Below, in pieces: positions 22,409 to 34,190 of a stretch of DNA of 64,000 bases (position 1 is the stretch's first letter; each line of letters opens with the position of its first letter). Position numbers and translations under genes: made by a program. The notes beneath the pieces are model-generated. The model made no database searches. It saw only the letters and a list, made by a program, of their open reading frames with translations, and was not told where the DNA came from. Source of the stretch: Lunularia cruciata (Eukaryota; Streptophyta; Marchantiopsida; Lunulariales; Lunulariaceae); assembly GCA_948567375.1 (NCBI GenBank), contig OX419761.1:54500501-54564500 (forward strand), read 5' to 3'.

Positions 22409-24143
22409 TTGGTGGGGTACTTGCGGTTGCAGTTGGTGGTTTGGGTTTGCCATTGCGGTTACTTGGTCACGGCGGAGTTCTTTGGGAATTCCAGAGGAGA
22501 TAGCCCTGCAATACGTAGTGGGTTTACTTGGAGTGGTGCTCGGTATCAACCTGTATCTCAGGTCCTAGTGAGGGAGGAGATTGACTCTGAGTTGGAGTTT
22601 GACACAGGAGCTGATTCAGTTGAGAGTGCACTCGGTGTGTGCACACCGTTGTTGTGGGACATGGATGAGATCTATGGGACCTCCAAAGGCCCTAGGCGTT
22701 ACTTTGGTACAATGGGTACCATTGAGTTGGATAACTTCATCCAGGAGTTTGATAGTTGGTGTGATCTGCAGCAGATGCGGAACCCGACTTTGTTCATACC
22801 CTTCATGGCATGGAAGAGGTTGTTTCAACACTTGGAGGGGTCCGCCGATGGATGACTACCATGAGTTCAGGAGAGCTCATTTGGAGGAGATTGAGTTATG
22901 GAGACAGTATTGGTCTCCACACTATGTCTCCACCACTTTAGGCTCGGTGGCCAGGAGTAGATCGGCTGTACCTACGAGTTCTAGCTCGAGTAGTGTGGGT
23001 GGAGCTAGTGGAGGTGCACTAGCTAGAGATAATGCTACTACAAGTGGAGGTACCGCTGCAGGAGGTGGTGTGGTACCAGGGTTTAACCCCATGGTGGAGT
23101 TCTTCCTGTGTTTGAGGCAGAACTACCAGGGAGTGCGGACTGACAAGCTGAGGAGCTTGCAAGAGTTCCACCGGAAGGCTGGAGAGAGCCTACGTGAGGC
23201 ATACACTTGCATGATGCGGCTGATCAGTTTCACTTAGGGAGTTACTGAGGCCAAGGCAGTCCAATTTTAGTATGGGATACTGGACAGGGAATTGTGACAT
23301 AGAGTTTGTGATGCTACGTTGTTACAGGCTACTTTGCCTATGTTGGCAGTGGTCTTTGGTTTGGTTGAGCGTAATGAGCTCAACATGGTGGAGGAGAGAG
23401 TGGTGACATCTGGATTTGGTAGGGAGACCTCATCCACGGCTATAACTTCTTCCAGAGTGCAGCAGAGTGCACCACGCTCAGTTGGTTTTTGAGGACAGGG
23501 TGGACAGCCCAGATCCTATGGAGCAAGTGGAGGGCCTAATGGAGTTAGACCCTTACCCTCATTTTTGGGTCAGCAGTAGCCAATGAGTGGTGGTGTTGCT
23601 TGTTGGACTTGTGGTGGACCTCACCATCGGAGAGAGTGTACTTAGAGTAGTGGACCTGATACCTCAGGTGCATCACAGCCAACGCAGAGGCAATGTGAGC
23701 ACTGCCACAGATTTGGTCACACTAGTGACCGGTGTTTTGACCTACACCCGGAGTTATGGAGTGGTAGGGCTGCTATAGCAGGTAGTAGAGGAGCTCTAGT
23801 TCATGGAGGACATGGTGGTAGAGGTGGTGGTAGAGGATCTACACCTAGTAGGGGTGCAGTATCTGCCCTTACTTCTGAAACAACTATGGCTACTTGGATT
23901 GAGCAGTTGGAGCAGAGATTGGCTAGTATGGCTATTGCTCAGAGGAGATCAGATTTGGGTGTTGAGGCTTCCACCTCATATGCTGGTGATAGAGATGTTT
24001 TGGACTTCATGTGCGGAGCAGCACAGGTGGATGCATCTACAGTAGTGACTAGGAGTGCAGTATGTGCTCCAGAGCCTAGAGGAGCATCAATGGAGTTGGA
24101 CCCACAGAGAGGAGAGTTTGGGAGACAGGTTAGACTTCCCTAG
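22409..24143 (+). pseudogene. gag: B1 gag, decayed
   Basis: Capsid-like region at about 22620-23237, switching frame near 22850: motifs include FIQEFDSWC and WRQYWSP, and a Ser/Gly-rich linker follows. Two Cys/His knuckles come next: CWTCGGPHHRREC at 23601-23639 and a canonical CX2CX4HX4C (CEHCHRFGHTSDRC) at 23694-23735. A Gly/Arg-rich basic segment and a short coiled segment follow. Several TAG stops replace expected CAG codons. Gag would package the element RNA, and the RG-rich part probably binds RNA. Confidence 0.75.
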
Positions 24144-24281
24144 TCTTTCATGCTATCTGAGGCATTGTAGACAACATCCATGGTTCCTAGATGTCCCAAT
24201 GCAAGTGTGGTAGGTGGTGATGGAGTACATGATGGACTACCTACTACTCAACCACCTGCTACTACATAGACTGAGTCTAGC

Positions 24282-25031
24282 ATGATGTTGGGGGCGGCTC
24301 AGCTGAATATGCGGCATCCTTTGTTTTTGGCCAGTGATATGTTTACATTGGAAGTTGACCCAGCCCCAATATTCCGGTTGGCTGCCACGTTGTGTGAGAG
24401 TAGGGATGGTGCAATTCCTACTACTAGAGCAGAGGTGGTTGGTAGTGGAGCTGACTTGGTTGAGGAGCATGGGATCCGTTCAGCGACCAGTGGTTTATGG
24501 CAGGTAGCAGCGGCTAGACTGGAGGAGTTGCCAGCTAGACCGGCCTTTGAGAGAGCGCGGTTTACACCTGGTGTTGTCCTATTGGATAACCAGAGGAGGA
24601 TTTTCCATTTGGTGGGACCTTTAGGGAAGGTCTATACATCACAGAGAGTCTTGTTAGACTCTAGTGCATAGCCCCTTATGTTGGGGAAGGCTGCAGTTGT
24701 CGGTCTAGAGTTACGGAAGACCGATGTGGAGAGGTGTCCATTTCAGATCGAGACATCTCTAGGTGGTGGTTAGACACATTACATCACACATGGGGAGCTT
24801 GTTGTCCAGGTTCAGCTTGGTCATCCGACTGATAGCTTGGTGGTGAGAGCTCAGGCTATTGCGACGATAGCTGAGTCATATGATGTGCTAGTTGGGGGAG
24901 CAGTGTTATACCCAATGAGTTTCAGCATTGACTATTTGGAGGAGACAACCTCTTATAGACCTGGTTGGCAGTCTGGTGAGCGACGGGTATGTCACTTACC
25001 AGTACGCTTCCATAGTGGCAGTCTTGGCTGA
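24282..25031 (+). pseudogene. B1 aspartic protease domain, decayed
   Basis: The open segment at 24282-24671 ends at RVLLDSSA, where the catalytic triad DSGA would be (DSSA at 24657-24668, Gly to Ser). After a TAG, sequence continues in the same frame with the LMLGKAAVVGLEL flap side and a YDVLVGGAVLYP motif near 24880, similar to the YDxLLG region of retrotransposon proteases. It would cleave the polyprotein. It sits between gag and the methyltransferase. Two or three stops and the changed active site make it inactive. Confidence 0.65.
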
Positions 25032-25329
25032 CTATAGTCCGGGACCATGGTAGCATCAGTTTTAGCTTTTAGTGGTGCAATTACTTGGCCTGGTGACTTG
25101 TTGGAGTGGAACACCCATGCAAAGGATACTCTAGTACCAGAGGAGATCACTCGGCTTTGGAGTACGAGTGGGATCATTTTATCCACCTTGGATGTTCCAT
25201 TGTGGAGTTCAGAGGAGGCATTGCAGCAACATGCAGATTAGTTGGTGCAGTAGGCTTGGAGTAGAGCCTTTGTACCATCAGGAGATGAGTGTGAGGATGA
25301 GCCTCCAGAGGCAATTGCTTTGACATCTC

Positions 25330-26645
25330 TAGATACCACACTCATTGCTTGGTAGTATCTAGTAGAGGGGATATGCCTATTGGAGTTGTTTGGTGGGATC
25401 AACACGGACTAGCTGCGGTGTTACAGGCGGGTATACAAGTACAGAGGTACTTGTATGTAGAGAGAGATGAGACTGTTAGGCAAGTCTCTCTACATCATAT
25501 GGCACACTTGGTATCCGGAGTTATTACCGATGTCAGTAGTTAGAGGTTACCAAAAGGCCCTACTAACAGACATTTCCTTACTGGGGGCACATGACCTAGA
25601 GAGACATGGGTCTATTCACTTGGTGATTTTTGGATGGCCATGTTAGGGACATACACATGCTAGTAGAGGATTGGGTCTTTAGGATCCTTGTTCTGGTGTG
25701 TTTTGGGAGATGTTACGGATACTACGACATCTTCAGGTTCATCAGTTTGTTTCTCCAGTTTATCTTTTGGAGAACGTTCCTTTGATGGGTGATTCTCGCA
25801 CTAGAGTGGTGGCGAGTACACATCAGGTCCATTCTTGGATGGGACTTGCTGTATTGTTAGATGCAGCCAGAGTGGGATCACGAGCTCATCATCTTTGTCT
25901 TTGGTGGACAAACCTCTTACCTAGAGAGGTTCTACAACGTGCTTATGATGGGATTCAACGACTTGACCACATCCTTGTTGATGGTATCTTGGATGTTGGG
26001 CGTCAGTCTCAGATAGTGATAGTGGCTGATAGGTCACCTATGGCAGTGGTGAACCTAGTTGGACAGCCTAGAGCTGCATTTCCCACACTCATGAGTTTCC
26101 TAGGCTCTCATGCTTTTCGAGAGGGAGGACTTGGACTTGTTTGGGACTCACAATTACAGCTGTTGGTGGAGCATAACACTGATGAGAGAGAGCGTGCGAT
26201 GGGTTTTTGCACCGGTATTCCCGCTGTTCCAGTAGTGTTAAAGGCATCTAGGCGTCAGGTGTTAGGTCAGGCTATGGACCTAAACTGTTTGACCTGGATT
26301 GTGAGCCATGGCTTGGCAGAGCAGTGTAGGATGCGCTTGATAGGCATGACCACTCGGACACTTGTGAGCCATGTGCCTATCAAGACGATTCAGGCACATG
26401 CTGGGGGCGATGGACCGAGTGGACATGGTATTCTTGGGACACATCCAGTAGCTACTAGGGAGAGTGGTCTACTTGGAGTCCATCCAGGTGAGCGTGGGCT
26501 ACTTGGATTACACCCTTGGTCCACATGGGATGCAGCTAGAGGATGTGTGGAGCTTGCAGCTAGAGTGGAGGGAGTTTTTCACTCAAAGGTTGGGACCTCT
26601 AGTGGTCGGGAGCATGACACTATTGCTCCCAAGGGCCCTGTGTAG
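25330..26645 (+). pseudogene. B1 C5-cytosine DNA methyltransferase domain, recently decayed
   Basis: Motifs appear in canonical C5-MTase order. Motif I (cofactor loop) LLELFGGI is at 25377-25400, continued after a 1-bp deletion by GLAAVLQAG. An acidic YVERDE follows (motif II). Motif IV has the catalytic Pro-Cys, HLVIFGWPC, with Cys codon 25641-25643. Motif VI ENV is at 25770-25778 within YLLENV. A motif VIII-like VGSRAHHLCLWWTN follows, with Arg lost, and a motif IX/X-like VLGQAMDLN lies near 26260. The spacing and the GSRAH..WTN block recall DNMT3-type enzymes. The order is not the permuted order of plant DRM enzymes. Lesions: one frameshift and TAG at three or more former CAG codons; 25698-26645 stays open for 315 codons. 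It lies between protease and RT, and B2 carries it too. It is not a host gene, because it is colinear with pol. Confidence 0.82.
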
Positions 26646-27978
26646 TAGCCAGTCAGTACGTCTTCCACTCCTACTACAATTACAGAGGATACTTGGGAGC
26701 CAGATCTTGGACCCAAGCTTACTAGAGAGGAAAGACGGAAGGTTTGGAGGTTCTTGAGGAGTCACACGAGTTGTTTTGCCTTTAGTATGAAGGATTTGGG
26801 TGCTCCAAAGGGACATGGTATACGGATTGAGCTGACTAGCAATACACCAATTTTCCAACGTCCTTATTGATATAGTGAGATAGAGAGGACATTGGTTTAG
26901 AGCCGGGGTAGTGACCTTTTTGAGGCTAGTTTGGTGGAGATTTCACATGGAGAGTATGCATCAGTGACAGTGATGCCAGCCAAGAAGGATATGCATGGCA
27001 ACTACACAGATAGGCGGATGTGTGGAGATTACCGTCCTATCAACCGACAGACCAAGGCTGATCAGTATGCCATGCCTACACCAGAGGAGATTTTTGATGC
27101 AATTGGGCATGCAAAGGTCTTCAGTACTTTGGATCTTTGAGCAGGATATCATCAATTGCCGATCAGGGAGGAGGATAAGTCCAAGATAGCATTTTGGGCT
27201 ATTGATCCTCACGGCAAGGATGTGTTATATCAGTGGAGGTTCTTACCATTTGGGTTAAAGAATGCTCTTGCTGAGTTTCAGAGGGTCATGGATAGGATCC
27301 TAGCTCGATTGGATTTTGCTTGGTGCTATATTGATGACATTTTGGTTTATAGCACTAATGTGGAGGAGCATGAGAGATAGTTGTTGGAGGTGTTTGAGAG
27401 GTTGAGATCTCATGGACTCAAATTACATCCTAGGAAGTGTAGGTTCTTCCATGAGCAAGATGAGTATTTGGGTCACACTATCTACCCCGGAGGACTTGGT
27501 GTTTAGCAGACCAAGGTGGAGGCTATTGCATGCATTCCTCGGCCTACGGATGTGAGCAGAGTGCGAGCATTCCTTGGGTTGGTGAACTTCTATCACCGCT
27601 ATATTAGAGGATTTAGTGCCATTGCCAAGGCCTTGACGAAGCTGACCAAGCTTACAAAGGAGTGGTGTTGGGGAGATGAGCAGGAGAGAGCTTTTGTAGA
27701 GCTCAAGGAGAGGTTGACATCTGCTCCTATTTTGAGGAGACCAATCAGGGGATGACCATTTCAGGTTCACACTGATTGGAGTATGTTGGGGCTTGGAGCG
27801 GTGCTCACCCAACATGATGATGAGGAGAAGGAGTTTGTGGTGGCCTATGCTAGTCGCTCCAACAATTCAGCGGACGCAAAGTATAGTTCATATGAGGGAG
27901 TGTGCTTGGCAGCAGTTTGGGCAGTAGCACATTTTTGATGTTACCTATTTGGTAACCCCTTCACTCTCATCACTGATC
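26646..27978 (+). pseudogene. pol: B1 reverse transcriptase and RNase H, decayed
   Basis: Linker and RT start at about 26690-26930 (LTREERRKVWRFLRSH, then SEIER). RT: EISHGEYASVTVMPAKKD at 26934, MCGDYRPIN near 27016, LPFGLKNA near 27245, catalytic YIDD at 27327-27338, FLGLVNFYHRYIRGF near 27570. RNase H starts near 27770 (VHTDWS) and is interrupted at 27978 by C2; it resumes at 35778 with HQPLKWLM. About five stops are present, several at CAG or CGA sites. The RT style differs clearly from families A and C. Confidence 0.85.
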
Positions 27979-28670
27979 TGTGAGTCGGCCTGTCTCTCAC
28001 TCAGGATGAACCTCTGATGGCTATTATGGTAGCGCACCATGGACTAAGAAAGCAAGGGACCCCAACTCCATCATACTCCTCCAAGGCTAACACTCCAAGA
28101 CTCAAGACATTGCTCATTAGAGAACTCAATGAGAGAGAGATAGTTGCAAATGAAACAATGATGAGTACCTCCTCACCCCTTGTTTATATACTTGTGAAAT
28201 AGTTACGTACCAAAGTTACTTATTACCGTAGTAACTCAAGTTACTAGACTAAAAGTCAAGTAAAGTCAAAAAGTAGAAAGGAATATCCATTCACATAGGT
28301 ATATTCCCTTAAGCATGTGGTCTTATCTTGACCCAACCACTAAGTCAAGGATTCCTTCACATGGGCTATCCTTGGACTAAAGAAGAATCCAAAACAAAAA
28401 GGCTTGCGGGCCCAAGAGTTCTCAACTCTTTCCTCAAAGCCAAACACCTAGGAATAATACCAAGTCAACACACTAAAATCCAAAATAGTGGTGCTCATCT
28501 TTTCTACTTCCTCTAAAGTAAGGTCCACTCTATCTTAGCTATGACTAACTTTAGCTAACCATGACTAATATAGAACCATCCTTTATCTCTATATAAATAA
28601 TATCTCTTAAGTACTTGTAATACCAAGCTAAATATCATAATACCACACACATGCACAAATGGGTGTTACA
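27979..28670 (-). repeat. C2 3' LTR (692 bp)
   Basis: Reverse complement of the C LTR, starting TGTGAGTCGG and ending GGGTGTTACA in window orientation. The polypurine tract follows at 28671-28682. Confidence 0.93.
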
Positions 28671-28682
28671 TTTACCCCCGGA

Positions 28683-31600
28683 CTAAGTTTTCACTTTGTC
28701 CTCAAAGTGAAGGTCTCTCCACCTTCTATGGTACATCTTCAACTTATCATGGTTAATCCTATCAAAGTGTCTTCCTCCCAGCTCCTTGAGATCATATGTG
28801 TAATTGCCCCACACCTTCTCCACTATGAAAGGTCCAAAGTACTTAGGCAAAAACTTCTTTTTCACTCTCTTGAATTAAATGGAATCAAACAACATTACCC
28901 AATCACCTTCTTTGAAAGTCTCCACCTTCTTCTTGCCTTGCCTCTTGTCTTAGCTCTCCTTTTGTTTCCTTTGGGCTTGCTCCACTCGAACCATAGCAAC
29001 TGCTCTTGCTTCTTCCAACTCCATGAGTTGATCCTGCCTTGACTTCTCTGCATCACCCCCTTGTGCTTTCTTTAATCACCTATGAATGCTTTGGAAGGTA
29101 GGAACCTTGTCCCAATGATGTTTAGCCCCCTCCTCTGGGGGCTAAACATCATTAGGACCCTATACTCCCACAAAACTGCATGAGTCCTCTTGTCCCAATG
29201 ATGTTTAGCCCCCTCCATATTTGCATTTTTGGCCAACATCATGCACAAGGTCTGATTGGTTCTCTCTGCCAAGCCATTAGAATTTGGCTTATAGGATGTA
29301 GTTACTCTATGTGTGATAGAGAAATGCAGTAGCATGGCTGTAGTAATGCTTCCTGTAAACTCTCCTCCTCTATCAAAAACCAACTCCAAAGGGCATCCAA
29401 ACCTAGTGATAATGCGTTCATAAAGAAATCTACCCACTTCATCTTCATTCTTGTCTCTCAATGGTCTAGCCTCAACCCACTTGGTAAGGTAATCAATAAC
29501 TACCACAATGTACCAATTGTTCCTTGGGGTTCTATTGAGAGGACCTACAAAATCAATTCCCCACTTCTCAAAAGGTCCTAGCAATGGAATTGATCTAAGT
29601 GGTGGAGTGGATGTAGACTTTCTAGCAAAAGCTTGACAAACATGACAAGTTTTGCAATAATCAAGACAATCCTTGAAAATCCCTCTTTAATGGTAACCAA
29701 CATCTAGAATCTTGAAATTAGTCACCTTTCCTACAAAGTGTCCTCCACATACTAAACCTTCATGAAACTCCTTTATGAGTAGGATAGACTCTTCCTTACC
29801 CACTACTCTTTGAAGTAGACCATCTGCTCCTTGGTGAAAAAGAATATCCTCCACCATTGTGTAAGGTCTAGATCTTGCTGCAAGGGCCTTCCTCTCCCTA
29901 GCATGCATCCCTTCTCGATAGTTACCTCTTGTCACAAAATCTACAATCTCCTTGTACTCCATTGGAACCTCTTGAGTGATTGAGATTGTCATGAGTTCCT
30001 TATCCGGGAAGGAATCATCCACTGGCTCATCTCCATCATGATCATAGGCTCTAGATAACAAATCAGCATTTGCATCTTTCTTTCCTGGCCTATCCTCAAT
30101 GGTGTAGTCATACTCAGACAAGAGTATCATCCACCTTGCTAGTCTCCCTTCAACATTAGGCTTGTTGAAGATGTACTTCAAAGCCTTGTGATCCGTGACA
30201 ATGGTGGCTTTCCCTCCAATCAAGTAGTGTCTAAACTTCTTGAGACCAAAGATCACTGCCAAACCTTCTCTCTTCGTGACAGAGTAGTTCTTCTTTGCTG
30301 AAACCATCTGCCTACTAGCATAAACTATTGGATGATCATGCACATCTTGGTCTAATTGACTAAGAGTGCATCCTATAGCTACATTAGAAGTATCAGTGTA
30401 GAGGATGAAAGGCTTACTCCAATCAAGTTTAGCAAGAATTGGAGCTATAACAAGGGATTGCTTGAGCTCCTCAAAAGCTTTGAGAGCCTCCTTGTCCTCC
30501 AAAATCACCATGTAATCTACACCCTTCTTCATGTAGATGGTCAATACATAAGCCTTGTTCAAAAATGAGAAGATGAACCTCCTATAGTATCCAACCATCC
30601 CCAAGAATTGGCATAACTTTGTCAAGCTTGAAGGGAATGGAAGGTCTGAGATTTTCCTCACCTTCTCAAGATCAACTGCTATTCCATCCTTGGAGATGAT
30701 GTGCCCCAAAAGTAGACTTTCTTCACATCCAAAAATGAACTTCTCTGGGTTGAGTGATGCATTTGACTCATCCAAGCATTGCAAGACTTTGATTAGGTGC
30801 TCAAAGTGCTCCTCCTTGCTCCCATAGACACAAAAGTCATCAATGAAGTCCCTCACAAATTTCCCAATGAAAGGTTCAAATACCTTGTTCATGAACCATT
30901 GGAATGTGGCTGGAGCATTGCAAAACCCAAAAGGCATGACCTTGAAAGCGTAAGTTCCCCAAGGTGTGGTGAATGTGATGAGTTGTTGATGCTCTGGTGC
31001 AATCTTGATTTGGTTATATCCACTATAACCATCTCCAAAATTGTACCTCTCATGACTTGCAACCTCCTCCAAGATCCCATCAACGAATGGCAATGGGTAG
31101 TAGTCCTTGTTGGTAACAACATTGAGCTTCTTGTAATCCACACATACCCAAAGCTTGCCATTCTTTTTCTTCACAATGACAATTGGAGACACCCATTCTG
31201 AATTCTCTACCTCAAAGATAAGTCCAGCCTCCTTGAGCTTATCAATCTCCTCCTTCACAACCAAAGATATTGGTGGGCTAATGTGACGTTACTTTTGGCG
31301 GATTGGTCTTGCATGTGACTCCACCTCTATCTTGTGCTCCTCCAAGGTGACTTCCTTCAAATCCCTGTAACTAAAAGCAAACACATGGATGAACTTGCGG
31401 AAAATCTCCTCAAATCTCACCTTCTCCTCCTTGGTAACATTTGGACCATACTTGAGGGTAGATAACCTTCTCTCTACCTCCTCAAGTGTCAATGGTGATT
31501 TATCTGGGTCCTTCAAAACCTCTGGCTTAGGTGCAAAATCCATAGCACACAAAGGATACACATCTGAATCAGATTTAGATTCATCCTCCTCCATGGAAGT

Positions 31601-32028
31601 CTCCTCTTCCATGCTTGTGTCCACACCTGAAGCTCCTTCTTCAGAATCTGATTCCCAATAATCAAAAGATGGTGTATCTGAATGTGAACTGTGACTCTAT
31701 GGTTTGATGGCCCAATCCTCAAGTACCCTTTGTGCCATCGATCAGTTGTGCGTGCTACTCTCAACCATGGCCTCCCAAGAAGTAAGTCATAGCTTGAATC
31801 CTTCAAGACTTGGAAAGTCATGAGATTTTGAACTCCCATAACTAAAACTACCACTTTATCCATCATCCCTATTGGTCGAACTTGTTGCTTGTTTGCCATG
31901 CTCACCACAAATGTTGAAGGTCTTGAGGGTACCATACACAACTTCTTCATCAACCTTTCTGACATGGCATTTACTGTTGATCCTCCATCAACCAATGCAT
32001 CCTTGATGTTGTGACCATTCACTCTCAC
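28683..32028 (-). pseudogene. pol: C2 protease-RT-RNase H-integrase, broken
   Basis: Segments in element order: protease (32028-31513, DGGST active site) and an acidic linker; the RT start (31624-31289); a 525-codon stretch (31264-29687) with RT catalytic FIDDF, RNase H and integrase zinc finger; the integrase core (29584-29072); and the GPF-type C-terminal piece (28865-28683). Compared with C1 there are stops near 32058, 31270, 29690 and 28870, and a frameshift at about 31690. The integrase core is cut near 29150 by an inverted duplication that replaced the segment after WEYR, so it is non-functional. Confidence 0.88.
29113..29152. repeat. Perfect inverted duplication in C2 integrase
   Basis: AATGATGTTTAGCCCCC and its exact complement (17-bp arms) flank a 6-base spacer. 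A third copy of the arm lies at 29201-29217, which is the original position in the integrase gene by comparison with C1 near 20680. The duplicated segment replaced about 100 bp of integrase. Confidence 0.9.
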
Positions 32029-32058
32029 ATCAATCTTGGAGGCATATTCACAAGCCTT

Positions 32059-33522
32059 CTATGGAGTTGGCTTGGCATCCACCACCCCCATTGATATTGG
32101 AACTTTTACCTTCTTCTTCCTCTTGCTCCTTGTAGAACTCAAACCACCTCTAAGCTCCTTTCTCAAGGTAGGGTTCAAAGCAATCAATTGGCCCACTATG
32201 ATGTTAGCCTTGTGACTACCAACATCCTCCAACACATTGTAGTTCCATTGTTGCTTTGAAATCAAGAAATCCTCCATCTCCAACTTCTTCCTTGGAGTCT
32301 TTGTTGTTGATGGTGTTGAGGTGCGAGTGCTCCTAGTAGACATAGGAGTATCCTTGCTTGGAGTAAATCCTTGAGAAGAGTGAACATCCTCTGCAAAACG
32401 AGCTCTCTTCTTCTCTTGTGCCAAAAGCTCCAAATTAAGACTCTTGGAGTTTGAGCACTCTCCCTTCTCATACTTGCTCTCCATCACATCTATGGATGCT
32501 ATCCCCTTACCTTTGTTTGGATTAGGAGCCACTTGGGTTTCACTACCACCCTCTTTCCCTCTATTGGCTTCCTCATAACCCCTTCCTCTATGGTAAGTGG
32601 AATTTGGGCAATTCCTTTGGATATGGCCTCTTCCTTCACAACCAAAACAATTTCTATCATTGAAATTGTTGGCTGGTTGAACTCCTCTATATGGATAGTT
32701 TCCATAACTCCTAGGTCCTCTCCTTACATTCTGATCCACCTCTCTCTTCTCCCATAGTTGCACCACAATGATCTTGAGATCCGCAAGTTGTTCTGTGATG
32801 GTTTGAAGTGGATCCTTTGGTGGAGTTGCAAGAATTGGAGCAACTTCTACTTGTGGTGCAACCCATGTCACCAAACTTTCAGATGTTCCACCATACTTGT
32901 AGCCTTGAGGAGGATGTACAACCTCCTTCACCACCAAATCACTCTCATCCCCTTCCAAACTCTCCTCCATACAAATTGCGATCTTGATAGCTTCAACCTT
33001 GGAAGAAGGTTTCTCATATCTCACCTTGCTTCTAATTTGTGGTCTCAACCCTTCCACAAAATTCTTGGTGAGCATGGCCCCTATGCCAATCATTGTAGTC
33101 TCCACATCATCCCCACCCTTCCTCAACACTATGCAAAATCTGGACTCTAACTTTTCCACTCTTTCCACATAAACTCTCACTTTCTCTCCACCTCCTTGCT
33201 TGAGAAATGTAACCTCACTCATCAATCTCTCATAACTCTCATCAGGAAGAAAGTTTTCAATGAGTGCTGAAGTCAAAGTCTCCCAAGACTCCTCTTCCCC
33301 ATCTCTCCTCTCTTTCTTTTGGTATTCTGACTCATACCATGTAAGTGTTGCATCCTCAAAGAAATTTGGTAATAATGAGGCCCACTCATTCTTCCTCCTC
33401 TCATTTTTCCCTATGCAAGCTCTCTTGAAGTCTCTCAAAGGCCTCCATATCTTCTCCATCCTTGCCAAAGAAAACCGGAAGTTTTCCCATCTTAACCTCT
33501 CACTATCTTTCTTTTCTTTCAA
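32059..33522 (-). pseudogene. gag: C2 gag including nucleocapsid knuckle
   Basis: 487 codons open in one frame. It joins capsid and zinc knuckle (CFGCEGRGHIQRNC) without a shift, which shows the ancestral gag-pol was a single frame. The original ATG lies upstream at about 33491. A 2-bp deletion (CCTTTGAGAG against CCTTTGTGAGAG in C1) puts the first 20 or so residues out of frame. It ends at a TAG near 32056, where C1 has a Trp codon (TGG to TAG). Confidence 0.85.
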
Positions 33523-33716
33523 TTTTTTTTCTTTTCTCTCACTCCATAACTAATAGAGTATGTACATGACTAACACGATCTGAGAATAATCCACTCTAGG
33601 GAACATAAAAGGTTCAGGTTACTCCAAGATTTCTATAGCAACATCAAATCCTAGAGTGTGTATTAATCAAACCCTCATGGATAGTTTATCCATAAGTTGA
33701 AATAGTATCTCCATCA

Positions 33717-34190
33717 CTAATCTTGAAAACTAGCTGATGAAGGTGGTAGTATTTCTGTAGCTGTACTAAGACTCTCTCCAAGATCCTTCACCAAAGTCTC
33801 CAAAAGTGATTTTACTCCACTACACTCATGTCCTTTTGGAAGTCCTTCCACTCCACAAACCTCACACAACTCCTTGGTTTTAGATCTTCTCCCTCCCAAT
33901 CTTGGTGAAGAAGGTCCAACATGCAAACCCAAGTCAAGTAGGCCTCTCCTTTCCCTCAATCTCTTGCTCTCAAAGGTCAATGGATATGAACTTGCCTTAT
34001 GTCCCTTCTCTCCACACAGAAACCACTTAGACTCACTCTTTCCTCCAAGTGGTGTAGATTTTTGGATCCTCTCAACACTCTCTTCAAATTCTATTGTAAA
34101 CTCTTTTCTCCCCAAATCCACCCCTACAATCACCTCAAACCCTTGGTGAACCTTGCATAATCTCAATTTCCACTCATGATGACCCTCCAT
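33717..34190 (-). pseudogene. C2 upstream zinc-knuckle ORF
   Basis: 157 codons, open, starting MEGHHEWKLRL, and the counterpart of 15661-16134. Two of the four knuckle ligands are changed (first Cys to Trp, last Cys to Tyr), while the second Cys/His cluster is kept. Conservation of length and frame in an old copy suggests the ORF was under selection in the family, even though this copy has probably lost metal binding. Confidence 0.65.

Noticed and set aside
25698-26645. Bacterial restriction-modification methyltransferase (contamination or transfer)
   Set aside because: It is embedded between protease and RT of a plant-type retroelement and is present in a second copy at the same place.
28659-29042. 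Plus-strand 127-codon ORF (and its copy on the minus strand at 20872-21255)
   Set aside because: Antisense shadow of the family C integrase end.
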